From positions 62,001 to 126,000 of the forward strand of contig NZ_JTGN01000008.1 of the NCBI RefSeq assembly GCF_000797495.1: a DNA stretch of 64,000 nucleotides. Direction: 5' to 3'. Origin of the DNA: Robinsoniella peoriensis (GTDB lineage Bacteria; Bacillota; Clostridia; Lachnospirales; Lachnospiraceae). The first letter of the stretch is position 1; each line of letters begins with the position of its first letter. This document shows positions 50,626 to 60,230 of this stretch, in pieces. A program made the position numbers and the translations under genes. The notes below the pieces were generated by a model. It was not told the origin of the DNA. It ran no database searches and worked only from the letters and a program-made list of their open reading frames with translations.

Positions 50626-51973
50626 CTAGGACAAATCCTTCCGCATAAAAAGCCTCATCTAATAAAAGCTTTTCAGTGTGAATCAGAGTCTGCCCGCCCT
50701 TGCATTCAAAGGGGAGGGACTGCCCTGTACGCATGGAGCGGATTTCCCGGATATCAGCATCAATGGTCAGGGATAGCATATTGGGAAGGTCAGGGATTTC
50801 ATCATACAGAAAGTAAGCATAGATATTCCCTGATTTTTGTGTATATTTTATCCGCTCCTGGAAATAGGGTGGAATAATTGATGTCTCATAGATTCCATCA
50901 CCGAACAGAGCCAGCCATTTTCCCATATTTTTAATGGACTCTACGGCCGGTTTCGGAAGTTCGCCGTCGGGCTGAGGGGCAATATTGAGCGCAAGGTTTC
51001 CGCCCTTACTTACCACATTCAGCAGCATGTGGACCAGTTCCCTGCCTGTTTTAAAATGATCGGTATAATGAAAGGAAAATCTTTCTCCAACGGTGGCACA
51101 GGTCTCCCATGGAATGAACAGTGGCTGGTCAGGAATCTGTTTTTCCGGAGTGATAATATTTTCGTAAGGCCCTCCAACACAGCGGTCACAGACGATCAGA
51201 TGGGGCTGTGTGGTGCTGCGCAGGGTCTCCACTACCTTTTCCAGATGGATGTCCTGGTCCAGATTATCCTTGCTGACCCATCCGCCATCCAGCCAAAGCA
51301 CATCTATTTTTCCGTAGTTTCTTCCCAGTTCCAGAATTTGCCGGTGGGTGAATTCTTCAAATTTTTTCCACAGATCAGGGTGTTCCTTGATGTTATAATT
51401 CATATTCCTGGTTGGTGCCGTCCCAAATTCGCTGTGCCAGTAATAATCGCAGTGCCAGTCCGGTTTGGAGAAGTAAGCAGAGATGGCAAGTCCTTCTTTG
51501 CGGAAAGCATCATACAGGGAGCCTGCAATATCAGCATAGGGGCTGGTGTGAAAAGGACAGGATTCATGCGTAATTTTGTAATCGGTAGTTTCTGAATCAA
51601 ACATGCAGAATCCATCGTGGTGTTTGGTAGTGAACAGGAGATACCGGAAGCCGCATTCCTTAGCCAGGCTTGCCCAGCGGTCGGGACGGAATTTCACTGG
51701 ATTGAAAGTCTTATTTGCATTTATATACTGCTCCTTGAAGGTGGGGATGTCGGTCCAGTCCACGTCCTCCTGTGACCAGGACCCGTCTCCGTCAGAGAGA
51801 GGCCAGGATTCATAAGTTCCCAGCTGGCACCCGGGCGCCCAGTGCATCATAAGTCCCAGTTTTAATCCCATAAACCAGTTGATGTGTTCCTGTACAGCAG
51901 GACTGTCCGCAGGAACATATTTTTCGGCATCGGTATAGGTATGAATTCCATTAGTTACAACTTGTTCTTTCAT
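50612..51973 (-). CDS. GH29 alpha-L-fucosidase
   Basis: Retaining exo-alpha-L-fucosidase of 453 aa. The TIM-barrel blocks are MGLKLGLMMHWAPG, FRYLLFTTKHHDGFCMFDS and DVLWLDGGW, where D229 is the nucleophile; the C-terminal beta-sandwich part is short (about 365-453). No signal peptide, so it acts in the cytosol on imported fucosylated oligosaccharides. GGAGG precedes the ATG. It is third in a minus-strand operon after a YesN regulator and YesM kinase (22 nt from the kinase stop). Its last codons and stop coincide with a repeat-like sequence. Confidence 0.93.
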   Translation of the reverse strand: MKEQVVTNGIHTYTDAEKYVPADSPAVQEHINWFMGLKLGLMMHWAPGCQLGTYESWPLSDGDGSWSQEDVDWTDIPTFKEQYINANKTFNPVKFRPDRWASLAKECGFRYLLFTTKHHDGFCMFDSETTDYKITHESCPFHTSPYADIAGSLYDAFRKEGLAISAYFSKPDWHCDYYWHSEFGTAPTRNMNYNIKEHPDLWKKFEEFTHRQILELGRNYGKIDVLWLDGGWVSKDNLDQDIHLEKVVETLRSTTQPHLIVCDRCVGGPYENIITPEKQIPDQPLFIPWETCATVGERFSFHYTDHFKTGRELVHMLLNVVSKGGNLALNIAPQPDGELPKPAVESIKNMGKWLALFGDGIYETSIIPPYFQERIKYTQKSGNIYAYFLYDEIPDLPNMLSLTIDADIREIRSMRTGQSLPFECKGGQTLIHTEKLLLDEAFYAEGFVLGLAE

Positions 51974-51994
51974 CGTTATTCCTCCATTTTTAGG

Positions 51995-53776
51995 TTAAGG
52001 TGTTTCAAATGTAATACGGGCAGTGAGAATGCCCCGCTCTTTTCGGTAAGTCAGTCCGCTTGCTCCCTTGAAATTTAAACGGATCCGCTCATTGATGTTG
52101 CGGATGCCAAATCCGTTGGATACTTTTAGTGCGGTGTCTTCCGAGTGGTCTAAGAATTTGTTGAGTTCTCCTGCATCACAGCCTACACCGTCATCTGTAA
52201 TGTCAATAATGACAGTACGGGCTGAGCGGTAAATATGTACCAGGATGTGAAGATCTTTTTTACTTTCCACCAGACCGTGGGAAATAGAGTTTTCAATCAG
52301 CGGCTGGAGGGTAAATTTGGGGATGTATACGGTGTTCAGATCCTCCGTGGCATCAACATCCAATACCAGGTTCTGGGAGTGGCGCAACTGCTGGATGTTG
52401 ATATATTCCTGAATGTTTTGCAGTTCACTTGAGACAGGAACAAGCTTATCCGGTTCTGTAATGCTGTACCTCATAAGGTTTGCAATGGATGAGACAATCT
52501 CTGCAATTTCATCTTCGTTTTTTGAAAGAGCCATCCAGTTCACGATATCCATGGCATTAAATATGAAATGTGGATTGATCTGGGCCTGTAGTGCACGCAG
52601 CTCGGAACGTTTCTGCTGTTCAGTCTGCTCCTGAATATCCTGAATTAACTGGTTATTGTGGGAAATCAGCTGTGAAAAGCTGTCACAGAGCATGACAATT
52701 TCCTTATCTCTGGAAAAATGCAGGGTATCTACTGAAAAATTTCGTGTATCGTGTATTGTGCTGATCGTCTGCGCCATACGGATGATAGGGCGTGTAAAAC
52801 GATTGGATATCAAATAAATGCCCGCCATCAGCACGAGAAAGATCAGGAATACAAACAACAGATAAAAGCGCATCAGATGGCTGAGCTGAGTCTGGATATC
52901 CCTGTAAGGTGTCAGAAACAATATTTTCAGATCATACCGCTGCAGGGAATTCAGACTCATTACATACCGCTGGTTATCCAGAGTGACAATTTCGCCGCCA
53001 AATGCCTGTCTTGCCATAAACCGGTCACAGGCTTCCAGGTACAGGGATTTTTGGGCATTGCTTAGGAATAAAAGTTCCTGCTGGCTGGTGAAAATTGCAT
53101 ATCCGCTGTTATCACTGATCGGATCAAGAGAAAAAGTACGTGCCAGGTCTTTGGCTGCAATGCTGATTACCATCACCCCCTGTCCTTCTTTGGAATAGGG
53201 GCCTGTATAGTAGTTATTATGAATAATCTGTGCAAAACAGAAATTCTTTGTTTCCGGATCCAGAAAAATACGGCTTCTTTTTCCTGATTCGATCAATTGC
53301 AGATACCAGCTCTCTTTCTTTACCTCGGTATCCGAAAAAATGTTGCTGGAAGAGACAAAAGGATTGGTATTCAGGGTCTGACTGTCGAAGAATTCTGCAA
53401 TCGGAAGGCTGTCGTTCAGAAACAGCGTATTTTTCAGATACAGGCTGCTGCCCAGAATCTGACCGGTGGAATAATGGGAAAACTGGTTTGTAATGGATTG
53501 CCGGATCTTAATTTTCTCCAGGGAGTCTTTCACGGTTCCGGTGCTTAGGTAAATGCCGATTGCTTCGTCCCCAATGATTCTCAGGGAGGTCTGACGGATG
53601 GAATCCAGGAAACTCTCTACCATATTTGAATTCATAGTAACAGCTGATTTCTGATAACGCATAATTTCAGTTTCATATCCCTGGCGGAAGAGTATGAAGA
53701 TAAAGGCATATGACAAGAGCGTGATTACTAATATTCCGCAGGAAAAGGCTAAAAATATTTTCTTTTTAATTCCCAT
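51995..53776 (-). CDS. YesM-type sensor histidine kinase
   Basis: Membrane histidine kinase of 593 aa. Transmembrane segment 1 (about 9-30), extracellular dCache-like domain (about 31-290), transmembrane segment 2 (about 303-325), HAMP, His_kinase domain QINPHFIFNAMDIVNW (H403) and HATPase with LQPLIENSISHGL and TDDGVGCDAGE. GGAGG precedes the ATG. It lies between the regulator (11 nt upstream) and the fucosidase. It likely senses a fucosylated or sulfated glycan fragment and, through the YesN partner, controls the divergent ABC importer (inference). Confidence 0.92.
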   Translation of the reverse strand: MGIKKKIFLAFSCGILVITLLSYAFIFILFRQGYETEIMRYQKSAVTMNSNMVESFLDSIRQTSLRIIGDEAIGIYLSTGTVKDSLEKIKIRQSITNQFSHYSTGQILGSSLYLKNTLFLNDSLPIAEFFDSQTLNTNPFVSSSNIFSDTEVKKESWYLQLIESGKRSRIFLDPETKNFCFAQIIHNNYYTGPYSKEGQGVMVISIAAKDLARTFSLDPISDNSGYAIFTSQQELLFLSNAQKSLYLEACDRFMARQAFGGEIVTLDNQRYVMSLNSLQRYDLKILFLTPYRDIQTQLSHLMRFYLLFVFLIFLVLMAGIYLISNRFTRPIIRMAQTISTIHDTRNFSVDTLHFSRDKEIVMLCDSFSQLISHNNQLIQDIQEQTEQQKRSELRALQAQINPHFIFNAMDIVNWMALSKNEDEIAEIVSSIANLMRYSITEPDKLVPVSSELQNIQEYINIQQLRHSQNLVLDVDATEDLNTVYIPKFTLQPLIENSISHGLVESKKDLHILVHIYRSARTVIIDITDDGVGCDAGELNKFLDHSEDTALKVSNGFGIRNINERIRLNFKGASGLTYRKERGILTARITFETP

Positions 53777-53787
53777 GTTTCCTCCGT

Positions 53788-54867
53788 CTACTCAGATGTT
53801 TTTTTCAGATTCAGCGACTTTTGAATACATAAGTTGCGGTACTCGCTTGGCTTCATATTCATTTGTTTTTTGAAATATTTTGCAAAATATCTGGAATCCT
53901 CGTATCCGGATTTCAGAGCTACATCAGAAATGGAATACTGTACGTCGCTCAAGAGTTCCTTTGCCTTTTCCATACGCAGATTCGTCAGATAAGTACTCAG
54001 ATTTTCACAGGTAGATTGCTTGAAAATGGTACTTAGATAAGAGATTGATACATTCATGGAATCCGCCAGATACGAGATATTAAATGACGGGGAATCAAAA
54101 TGTTTCTGCATATATTCCCGTGCCGTCTCAATTAACGTGTCGGTACTTGCATGGCGTTGTCTGCTGCTGGCAGTCATTACGTCGCTGTAGCGGGTGATAA
54201 TAAAATTTATCTTTTCCTCAGGGCTTGGAAGATCATAAAACTGACTCAGCGTTTTGGATTTCGATGTGTCTAATACAGACTGAGAGATATTCAGCTGTTC
54301 AAAATAGGAATACAGATAATTCAGAAGCTGGGTTCCCAATGCATTGCCTTCCTGACTTTTCATAGGAGCAAAGTATTCTTCAGAAGAAAAATAAGAATCA
54401 AAAAATTTCAAATCACATTGTCTTAGCGCTGTTAGTATCTCATCTTTTAAAGAAGGACTCCATGATTTCAGATATGTGTCCTTGCTGAATTTTTTTTCCT
54501 GATTGATACGCAGCAGCAATCCTTCCAGATCCTGGAGCTTCTGTCTTGTTACGGGCTTTAGAATGTAATCCGTCACTCCGTATTGGATTGCTTTCTGGGC
54601 ATATGTAAACTCCCCGTGGGCACTTAACAGAATCAGTTTTATTTCCCAGTTCCGCGAAAAAATCTCTTTCGCCAGTTCCAGTCCATCCATCACAGGCATC
54701 TTGATATCCGAAATAATAACATCCGGAGGAGATAGCTCTATCAGTTCCAGAGCGTCTTTGCCATTGGAAGCAGTTCCGGTCAGGGTTCCTTCAAATCGCT
54801 TCCAGTCCAGCATGGATATCAGGCCTTCCACAGCGTACTTTTCATCATCAATTAATAATATATTCAT
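53788..54867 (-). CDS. YesN-type response regulator (REC + AraC HTH)
   Basis: Regulator of 359 aa: receiver (about 1-115; ILLIDDEKYAVEGL, VIISDIKMPVMDG phosphoacceptor Asp, Lys in YILKPVTRQK), a linker and an AraC double helix-turn-helix (about 250-350; ISYLADSMNVSISYLSTIFK, ISDVALKSGYEDSRYFAKYFKK). ATG at 54867 is preferred over upstream in-frame starts since AAGGGAG precedes it. First gene of the regulator-kinase-fucosidase operon, divergent from the LplB-type importer. Confidence 0.92.
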   Translation of the reverse strand: MNILLIDDEKYAVEGLISMLDWKRFEGTLTGTASNGKDALELIELSPPDVIISDIKMPVMDGLELAKEIFSRNWEIKLILLSAHGEFTYAQKAIQYGVTDYILKPVTRQKLQDLEGLLLRINQEKKFSKDTYLKSWSPSLKDEILTALRQCDLKFFDSYFSSEEYFAPMKSQEGNALGTQLLNYLYSYFEQLNISQSVLDTSKSKTLSQFYDLPSPEEKINFIITRYSDVMTASSRQRHASTDTLIETAREYMQKHFDSPSFNISYLADSMNVSISYLSTIFKQSTCENLSTYLTNLRMEKAKELLSDVQYSISDVALKSGYEDSRYFAKYFKKQMNMKPSEYRNLCIQKSLNLKKTSE

Positions 54868-54929
54868 AATTCTCCCTTCATTCATACAGGTATTTTGGCC
54901 TTTTGTTTGCACTTTCGCTCCATTTTTAG

Positions 54930-54958
54930 ATTATAGCGGATTTTATAGGAAGAGACAA
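54930..54958 (-). promoter_or_regulatory. Promoter of the regulator-kinase-fucosidase operon
   Basis: Minus strand: TTGTCT (54958-54953), 17-bp spacer, perfect TATAAT (54935-54930), 62 bp before the regulator start. Confidence 0.7.
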
Positions 54959-55010
54959 GTAAACGGGATGAATGCAGAAAAATAGTGCACCTTATCAAAA
55001 AAAAGTCAAG

Positions 55011-55040
55011 TTGTTCTGGCAGGGTTAATACTTGTATAAT
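55011..55040 (+). promoter_or_regulatory. Promoter of the LplB/YtcP/LipO-sulfatase operon
   Basis: TTGTTC (55011-55016), 18-bp spacer, perfect TATAAT (55035-55040), 79 bp before the permease start. The poor -35 fits activation by the YesN regulator encoded divergently. This and the minus-strand promoter at 54930 fill the 252-bp divergent gap. Confidence 0.6.
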
Positions 55041-55119
55041 GGAAAAGGTAATAGAACCGGGGACATGTACAGAATTGAAAGGAACCCTGAGATGGTCAGG
55101 GAATGGAAAGGAGGAGATA

Positions 55120-56079
55120 ATGCATATGAAAACAAAGGGGAACAGAACCGGAATTTCCGGTACTGCCAGAAAGAGAATGGTTTATTTTAAGAAAAACCTG
55201 CCTTTGACCTTGATGGCACTTCCGGCGGTTGTGATTATGATTTTGTTCAGATATCTGCCTTTAAGCGGGATTCTTCTTGCATTTAAGAAATTTAATGTTC
55301 GAAAAGGAATCTTTGGCAGCGAATACATAGGATTAGATAACTTTAAGTTTTTATTTAAAAGCTCAGATGCATTTATTATTACAAGAAATACGCTGCTTTA
55401 TAATATCTTATTTCTGGTCATTGACCTGGTGATTGCGGTTGCAATTGCTATTGTGCTGAATGAACTATGGAATAAGAGGAGATCAAAGGTCTACCAGACG
55501 ATATTTATGGCACCCTATTTTTTATCCTGGGTAGTAGTTTCTTTTGTAGGGTTTGCATTGTTAAGCGTAGATAACGGATTGTTTAACCGGTTATTGGAGA
55601 TGTTTGGAAAGGAAGGGGTCAACTGGTACAGCGACCCGAAGTACTGGCCGGTGATCCTTGTTATTGTACAGATCTGGAAAACTGTTGGATATTCTACGGT
55701 AATGTATCTTGGATGCCTTACGGGGATACCAAATGATTATTATGAAGCCGCTGTTATGGATGGCGCTACCAAGTGGCAGCAGATCCGTTATATTACAATT
55801 CCATGTATGCGGTCTATGATGATTATCCTGTCCATTTTGGCAATCGGAAAAATCTTTTTCGCTGATTTCGGGCTGTTCTATCAGATGCCAAGAAACAACG
55901 GGCCATTATTCCCGGTGACAAATGTTATTGATACTTATTTATACCGGGCGCTGAAGGAAACCGGAAATATCGGAATGGCTTCGGCTGCAAACCTGTATCA
56001 GTCTGTGGTGGGCTGCGTATTGGTGGTGGTATCAAATATGGTTGTGAGAAAAATAGATAAAGAAAGTGCATTGTTTTAA
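55120..56079 (+). CDS. ABC transporter permease, LplB type
   Basis: Membrane permease of 319 aa, about six transmembrane segments, of the LplB/YteP group of CUT1-like oligosaccharide importers. Typical blocks are FRYLPLSGILLAFKKFNVRKGIFGSEYIG (in parts), WYSDPKYWPVILVIVQIWKTVGYSTVMYLG and the EAA loop YYEAAVMDGATKWQQIRYITIP. ATG at 55120 has GGAGG 5 nt upstream; an in-frame ATG six bases later cannot be excluded. With the YtcP-type permease and lipoprotein it would import oligosaccharides, sharing an ATPase encoded elsewhere. Confidence 0.92.
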   Translation: MHMKTKGNRTGISGTARKRMVYFKKNLPLTLMALPAVVIMILFRYLPLSGILLAFKKFNVRKGIFGSEYIGLDNFKFLFKSSDAFIITRNTLLYNILFLVIDLVIAVAIAIVLNELWNKRRSKVYQTIFMAPYFLSWVVVSFVGFALLSVDNGLFNRLLEMFGKEGVNWYSDPKYWPVILVIVQIWKTVGYSTVMYLGCLTGIPNDYYEAAVMDGATKWQQIRYITIPCMRSMMIILSILAIGKIFFADFGLFYQMPRNNGPLFPVTNVIDTYLYRALKETGNIGMASAANLYQSVVGCVLVVVSNMVVRKIDKESALF

Positions 56080-56093
56080 GGGAGGGAATCGGC

Positions 56094-57032
56094 ATGAGTG
56101 CTGGAAAGAAAAAAAAGAAAGAGGAGATTTTGGAATCCAATCCGGATTTTAACCGTATATCGGGAAAGTCCAATGTCATCTGGAATATTCTGCTGACGGT
56201 TATGGCATTGTCCTGTGTGCTGCCGCTGCTTCTGGTGGTAATTGTATCTTTTAGCAGCGAAAACAGTATCTATCAGAACGGTTACAGCTTTTTTCCATCC
56301 GAACTGAGCCTGGAAGCATACCGGTATTTTTTCCGGCTAGGAGACCAGATTGTCCGGTCTTATGGCGTGACTATATTTGTAACGGTCTTTGGCACATTGT
56401 TCAGTGTATTTATCACCTGTCTGTTTGCCTATGTATTATCCAGGTCAGATTACCGTTATAATAAAATATTGACGTATATGATGCTGTTTACGATGCTGTT
56501 TAATGGGGGGATGGTACCGAGTTATATTGTGAATACCCAGTTTCTGCATCTGGGGAATTCCATATGGTCACTGATACTCCCCATGAGCTTTAATGCTTTT
56601 TATGTGGTGGTACTGCGAACGTTCTATAAGAGTATTCCAATGGAGATTATCGAAGCGGCAAGGATCGATGGATCCGGAGAATTCAATACTTTTCTGAAGG
56701 TGGTTTTTCCGCTGTCAAAACCGGGAATAGCAACGATTTCCCTGTTTACCATGATCGCCTACTGGAACGACTGGTTCCTGGGAATGCTTTATATTATGGA
56801 TCAGAAAAAATACCCGATCCAGACATTGCTGTGGAGTGTACAAAACAGTCTGGAATCGGTAAAGCAGTCGGCATCCAACGCACTTGAGTATGCGGAGGTT
56901 GCAAAATCCGCACCTACTGACAGCGGGCGTATGGCGCTGACCGTTTTAGTTGTGATACCTATTCTGCTGGCATATCCATTCTTCCAGAAATACTTTGTAA
57001 AAGGGTTGACGGTTGGAGGAGTGAAGGGCTGA
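56094..57032 (+). CDS. ABC transporter permease, YtcP type
   Basis: Second permease, 312 aa, with a Lys-rich N-terminus (SAGKKKKKEE) and about six transmembrane segments. The EAA loop is MEIIEAARIDGSGEFNTFLKVVFP, and the MalG-like fold has the YtcP block FTMLFNGGMVPSYIV. GGAGGG lies 7 nt before the ATG, and the gene follows the LplB-type permease by 14 nt. Partner of the lipoprotein 39 nt downstream. Confidence 0.92.
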   Translation: MSAGKKKKKEEILESNPDFNRISGKSNVIWNILLTVMALSCVLPLLLVVIVSFSSENSIYQNGYSFFPSELSLEAYRYFFRLGDQIVRSYGVTIFVTVFGTLFSVFITCLFAYVLSRSDYRYNKILTYMMLFTMLFNGGMVPSYIVNTQFLHLGNSIWSLILPMSFNAFYVVVLRTFYKSIPMEIIEAARIDGSGEFNTFLKVVFPLSKPGIATISLFTMIAYWNDWFLGMLYIMDQKKYPIQTLLWSVQNSLESVKQSASNALEYAEVAKSAPTDSGRMALTVLVVIPILLAYPFFQKYFVKGLTVGGVKG

Positions 57033-57071
57033 CAGATAGTAAATAAAAAATTAGTTTAAGGAGGAACAGGT

Positions 57072-58673
57072 ATGAAAAGAAAGACAATTGCAGCGGTATT
57101 GGCTATTTCTATGGCAGCTGCGCTATTGGGAGGGTGCTCGGGCACTGGAGAGACAGGTTCTACGGCTTCTGAGACAAATGCCAAAGGCACGGAACAAGGG
57201 GCAGCGGAGTCAAACGGCTCAGAAGAGTCTAAGGAGACAAAGACGGCTGGTTCGGATGACATTGTAAAATTAAAATGGTATATGTCCATCAACCCTGTAG
57301 CACCGGACACCGATAAGGTCATTGAGAAATTAAATGAATATACCAGAGATAAAATTGGGGTTGAAATTGATTATCAGGTAATTGCCAATCCGGATTATAA
57401 GGAGAAGATGCCTACGTATATCAATTCCGGTGAATACTTTGATATCTGTTTTACTGCAAACTGGACGACAAATTATGCCCAGTTTGCCACAAGAGATGCA
57501 TTTATGGATATCACAGAGCTGCTTCCCCAGTATGCGAAAGAAACCTATGACTTTATTCCCAAGGAGGAATGGGATGCGGTAAAAGTAGACGGCAAGATAT
57601 ACGGAGTGCCCTCTTATAAAGAGATGGGATGGCAGGGTTCGATCTATGCTAACAGTGATATGGCAAAAGAATATGGTATTGATTTGAGTAAGGTTAAGAC
57701 ATTAAATGACTATACAGAAGTTCTAAAAACCGTCAAAGAAAAATCTCAGGCAGAAGGAAAAAATGTGATTGGGTTATCAGGACTTAACAGTGGATTCCAG
57801 CTGGGCGTTCCATTTGAATCCCTGACAGGTACGCCTACTTTACCGGGTGCATCTGCAATTCCGGAAACGAACCTCTTCGCAGACCAGGAGGAAGTGTTCA
57901 ACCAGTATGCCACACCGGAATATATGGAATATTGCAAGATGGTTCACGGATGGTATCAGAATGGCTACATCTCTAAGGACCCGGTACAGTATGATTCTGA
58001 CATTGCAAACAGAGATAACGATTTTAACAACGGAAATCTGTTTTCCTATGTGACAGCGAATGCCCCCGGTGCGGCACAGATGCTGGAGACAACGGCGGGA
58101 CACGGAATTACATCCATCGACCTGACTATGCCGATTTTTGAAACGAGAAGCGCTCTTGGCGGACTGCTTGCAATCTCATCCGGAAGCGAACATCCGGAAA
58201 AAGCCCTGGAATTCATTAACCTGCTGAATACAGACCAGTATGTGGGAACTTTAATCCGCCATGGTATTGAAGGCGAACATTATACAGCAGTGGGTGACAA
58301 CCAGATTGACCGGACTATGGGCGGTACACTTTCACCGGAAAAGAACGGGTATGATTACACTTTTGGATGGCAGTTTGGAACTCCCTTCAATCAAAAATGG
58401 GATATCTCATATCCTGAAAATATTGTAGATTTGTTCCAGGAATACAACGGTAAGAGCATTACAGCAAAACACAATGGATTTATGATTGACACTACTACGG
58501 TAGAAACGGTAATTGCTTCTGTGACAAACGTGGTGGCACAGTATGGACCGGCGCTGGAATCCGGTATGGTAGATCCCGAGGAAAAGATTCCGGAATTCCT
58601 GAAACAACTGGAGGAAAACGGTGTGGATGAACTGTTAAGTGAGATCAGCAGCCAGATTAAGGACCACAAATAA
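57072..58673 (+). CDS. ABC transporter substrate-binding lipoprotein, LipO type
   Basis: Large solute-binding lipoprotein of 533 aa. Signal peptide with lipobox LGGC-S (near residue 22), a Ser/Glu/Gly linker to about 60, then the family 1 binding fold typical of LplA/LipO proteins (VKLKWYMSINPVAPDTDKV, YINSGEYFDICFTANWTTNYA, ETRSALGGLLAISSGSEHPEKALEF). AAGGAGG precedes the ATG. It would deliver the oligosaccharide to the two upstream permeases. The downstream sulfatase begins 1 nt after its stop, tying the ligand to sulfated glycans (inference). Confidence 0.93.
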   Translation: MKRKTIAAVLAISMAAALLGGCSGTGETGSTASETNAKGTEQGAAESNGSEESKETKTAGSDDIVKLKWYMSINPVAPDTDKVIEKLNEYTRDKIGVEIDYQVIANPDYKEKMPTYINSGEYFDICFTANWTTNYAQFATRDAFMDITELLPQYAKETYDFIPKEEWDAVKVDGKIYGVPSYKEMGWQGSIYANSDMAKEYGIDLSKVKTLNDYTEVLKTVKEKSQAEGKNVIGLSGLNSGFQLGVPFESLTGTPTLPGASAIPETNLFADQEEVFNQYATPEYMEYCKMVHGWYQNGYISKDPVQYDSDIANRDNDFNNGNLFSYVTANAPGAAQMLETTAGHGITSIDLTMPIFETRSALGGLLAISSGSEHPEKALEFINLLNTDQYVGTLIRHGIEGEHYTAVGDNQIDRTMGGTLSPEKNGYDYTFGWQFGTPFNQKWDISYPENIVDLFQEYNGKSITAKHNGFMIDTTTVETVIASVTNVVAQYGPALESGMVDPEEKIPEFLKQLEENGVDELLSEISSQIKDHK

Positions 58674-58674
58674 A

Positions 58675-60150
58675 ATGAAAGAAGGGAAGGAAAAACCAAA
58701 TATCGTATTTATCCTGACGGATGACCAGGGGGCATGGGCAATGCACTGTGCTGGAAATGAAGAAATCAGTACTCCGAATCTGGACCGCCTTGCAAAAGAA
58801 GGAATGAGGTTTGAAAACTTCTTTTGCACTTCCCCGGTGTGCTCACCCGCAAGGGCATCCATTCTCACCGGAAGGATTCCGTCCCAGCACGGCGTGCATG
58901 ACTGGATCCGTTCGGGGAATCTGGACCTTGAGAGCCTTGGCGGAAAAAAAGAGGACCCTTATTATGCAAGTGAAGAAAAAGCGATTCCCTACCTGGAGGG
59001 AATGCTTACTTACACGGATGTACTGGCGGCGAACCACTACAGCTGCGCCCTTGCCGGGAAGTGGCATCTGGGTGACAGCAGGAACCCCCAGCATGGATTT
59101 ACACGCTGGTATACCATTGCCAGAGGGGGGTGTCAGTATTATAAACCGGATATAATTGAAGATGGTGAACTACACTTTGACAACCGGTATGTAACGGATC
59201 TAATCACGGAAAAGGCAGTTTCTTACCTGGATGCAATGAGCGGGGAAGAGCCCCCGTTTTATCTGAGCATCCATTACACGGCTCCCCACGACCCCTGGGA
59301 TGAAGACCAGCATCCAGGAGAATTTGTGGAGCTGTATCGGGATTGCAGCTTCCGTTCCGTCCCGGATCTTCCGGTACATCCAAACCAGATTAAAAGCGCT
59401 CCCTCCGGTACCGGAGAGGTCCGCAAGTCGCTGTTAAGAGGCTATTATGCGGCAGTATCCGCTATGGATGCAGGGGTTGGGAAGATACTTGACAGACTGG
59501 ATGAACTTGGGATCAGACAGAATACCATCGTTATGTTTATGGCTGACAATGGTATGAATATGGGTCACCACGGAATCTGGGGCAAAGGAAACGGAACATT
59601 CCCGTTCAATCTATATGATACGGCAGTAAAAGTACCGTTTCTTGCATCCTGGCCCGGAAAAATACCGGAGGGTATTACAGCGGAAAGCATGCACAGCCAG
59701 TATGATTTTATGCATACGCTGCTGGATCTGGTTCAGATCCCGGTAGAACTGCCCGGGAATCTTCCGGGCAAGAGCTTTAAAGAGGTATTGCTTAACGGTG
59801 ATCAAAAGGATGACGGAGAGGTTGTGGTCTATGATGAGTATGGTCCCAACCGGATGATCCGCACCAGGGAATGGAAGCTGATCCACCGTTATCCCTACGG
59901 ACCGGATGAACTGTATCATTTAAGCTGCGATCCCCGGGAGACGGATAACCTCATTGGCAGGGCGGAATATGAAACCGTGGAGAAAGAGCTTCTGGACAGG
60001 CTGACCCGGTGGTTTATCCGGTATGCAGATCCTAAAATGGATGCGTCCAGGGAAGGAGTGACCGGTTTTGGCCAGTTGTGCAGACCGGGGTGGTATTCCC
60101 AGGGAAGCAGCACTTATGCAAAATCTGAAAAATATCAAAACAAGGAGTAA
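58675..60150 (+). CDS. Cytosolic sulfatase (formylglycine-type, S1 family)
   Basis: Sulfatase of 491 aa that hydrolyses sulfate esters. The signature CSPAR starts at C56 (SPVCSPARASILTGR), the Cys that an anaerobic maturase would convert to formylglycine. Metal-binding Asp pairs are in VFILTDDQG and FMADNGMNMGHHG, and the sulfate-site Lys/His in GKWHLGD and HYTAPHDPWD. No signal peptide is seen, unlike most Bacteroides glycan sulfatases, so it should act on imported sugars. It starts 1 nt after the lipoprotein stop with a modest ribosome site (AGGA, 11 nt), suggesting translational coupling. No maturase gene is in the window. Confidence 0.92.
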   Translation: MKEGKEKPNIVFILTDDQGAWAMHCAGNEEISTPNLDRLAKEGMRFENFFCTSPVCSPARASILTGRIPSQHGVHDWIRSGNLDLESLGGKKEDPYYASEEKAIPYLEGMLTYTDVLAANHYSCALAGKWHLGDSRNPQHGFTRWYTIARGGCQYYKPDIIEDGELHFDNRYVTDLITEKAVSYLDAMSGEEPPFYLSIHYTAPHDPWDEDQHPGEFVELYRDCSFRSVPDLPVHPNQIKSAPSGTGEVRKSLLRGYYAAVSAMDAGVGKILDRLDELGIRQNTIVMFMADNGMNMGHHGIWGKGNGTFPFNLYDTAVKVPFLASWPGKIPEGITAESMHSQYDFMHTLLDLVQIPVELPGNLPGKSFKEVLLNGDQKDDGEVVVYDEYGPNRMIRTREWKLIHRYPYGPDELYHLSCDPRETDNLIGRAEYETVEKELLDRLTRWFIRYADPKMDASREGVTGFGQLCRPGWYSQGSSTYAKSEKYQNKE

Positions 60151-60166
60151 CGGAACTGATTTTATG

Positions 60167-60205
60167 CCCCGCAGCCAGTTATAGAACGTTTAGGGGTGGG
60201 GTTTT
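60167..60205 (+). terminator. Weak terminator candidate after the sulfatase
   Basis: CCCC (60167-60170) can pair with GGGG (60198-60201), followed by TTTT. The stem is short and interrupted, so transcription may continue into the next gene 80 bp away. Confidence 0.3.
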
Positions 60206-60230
60206 CAAATGGAAATAGGAGGAAAAGGGT

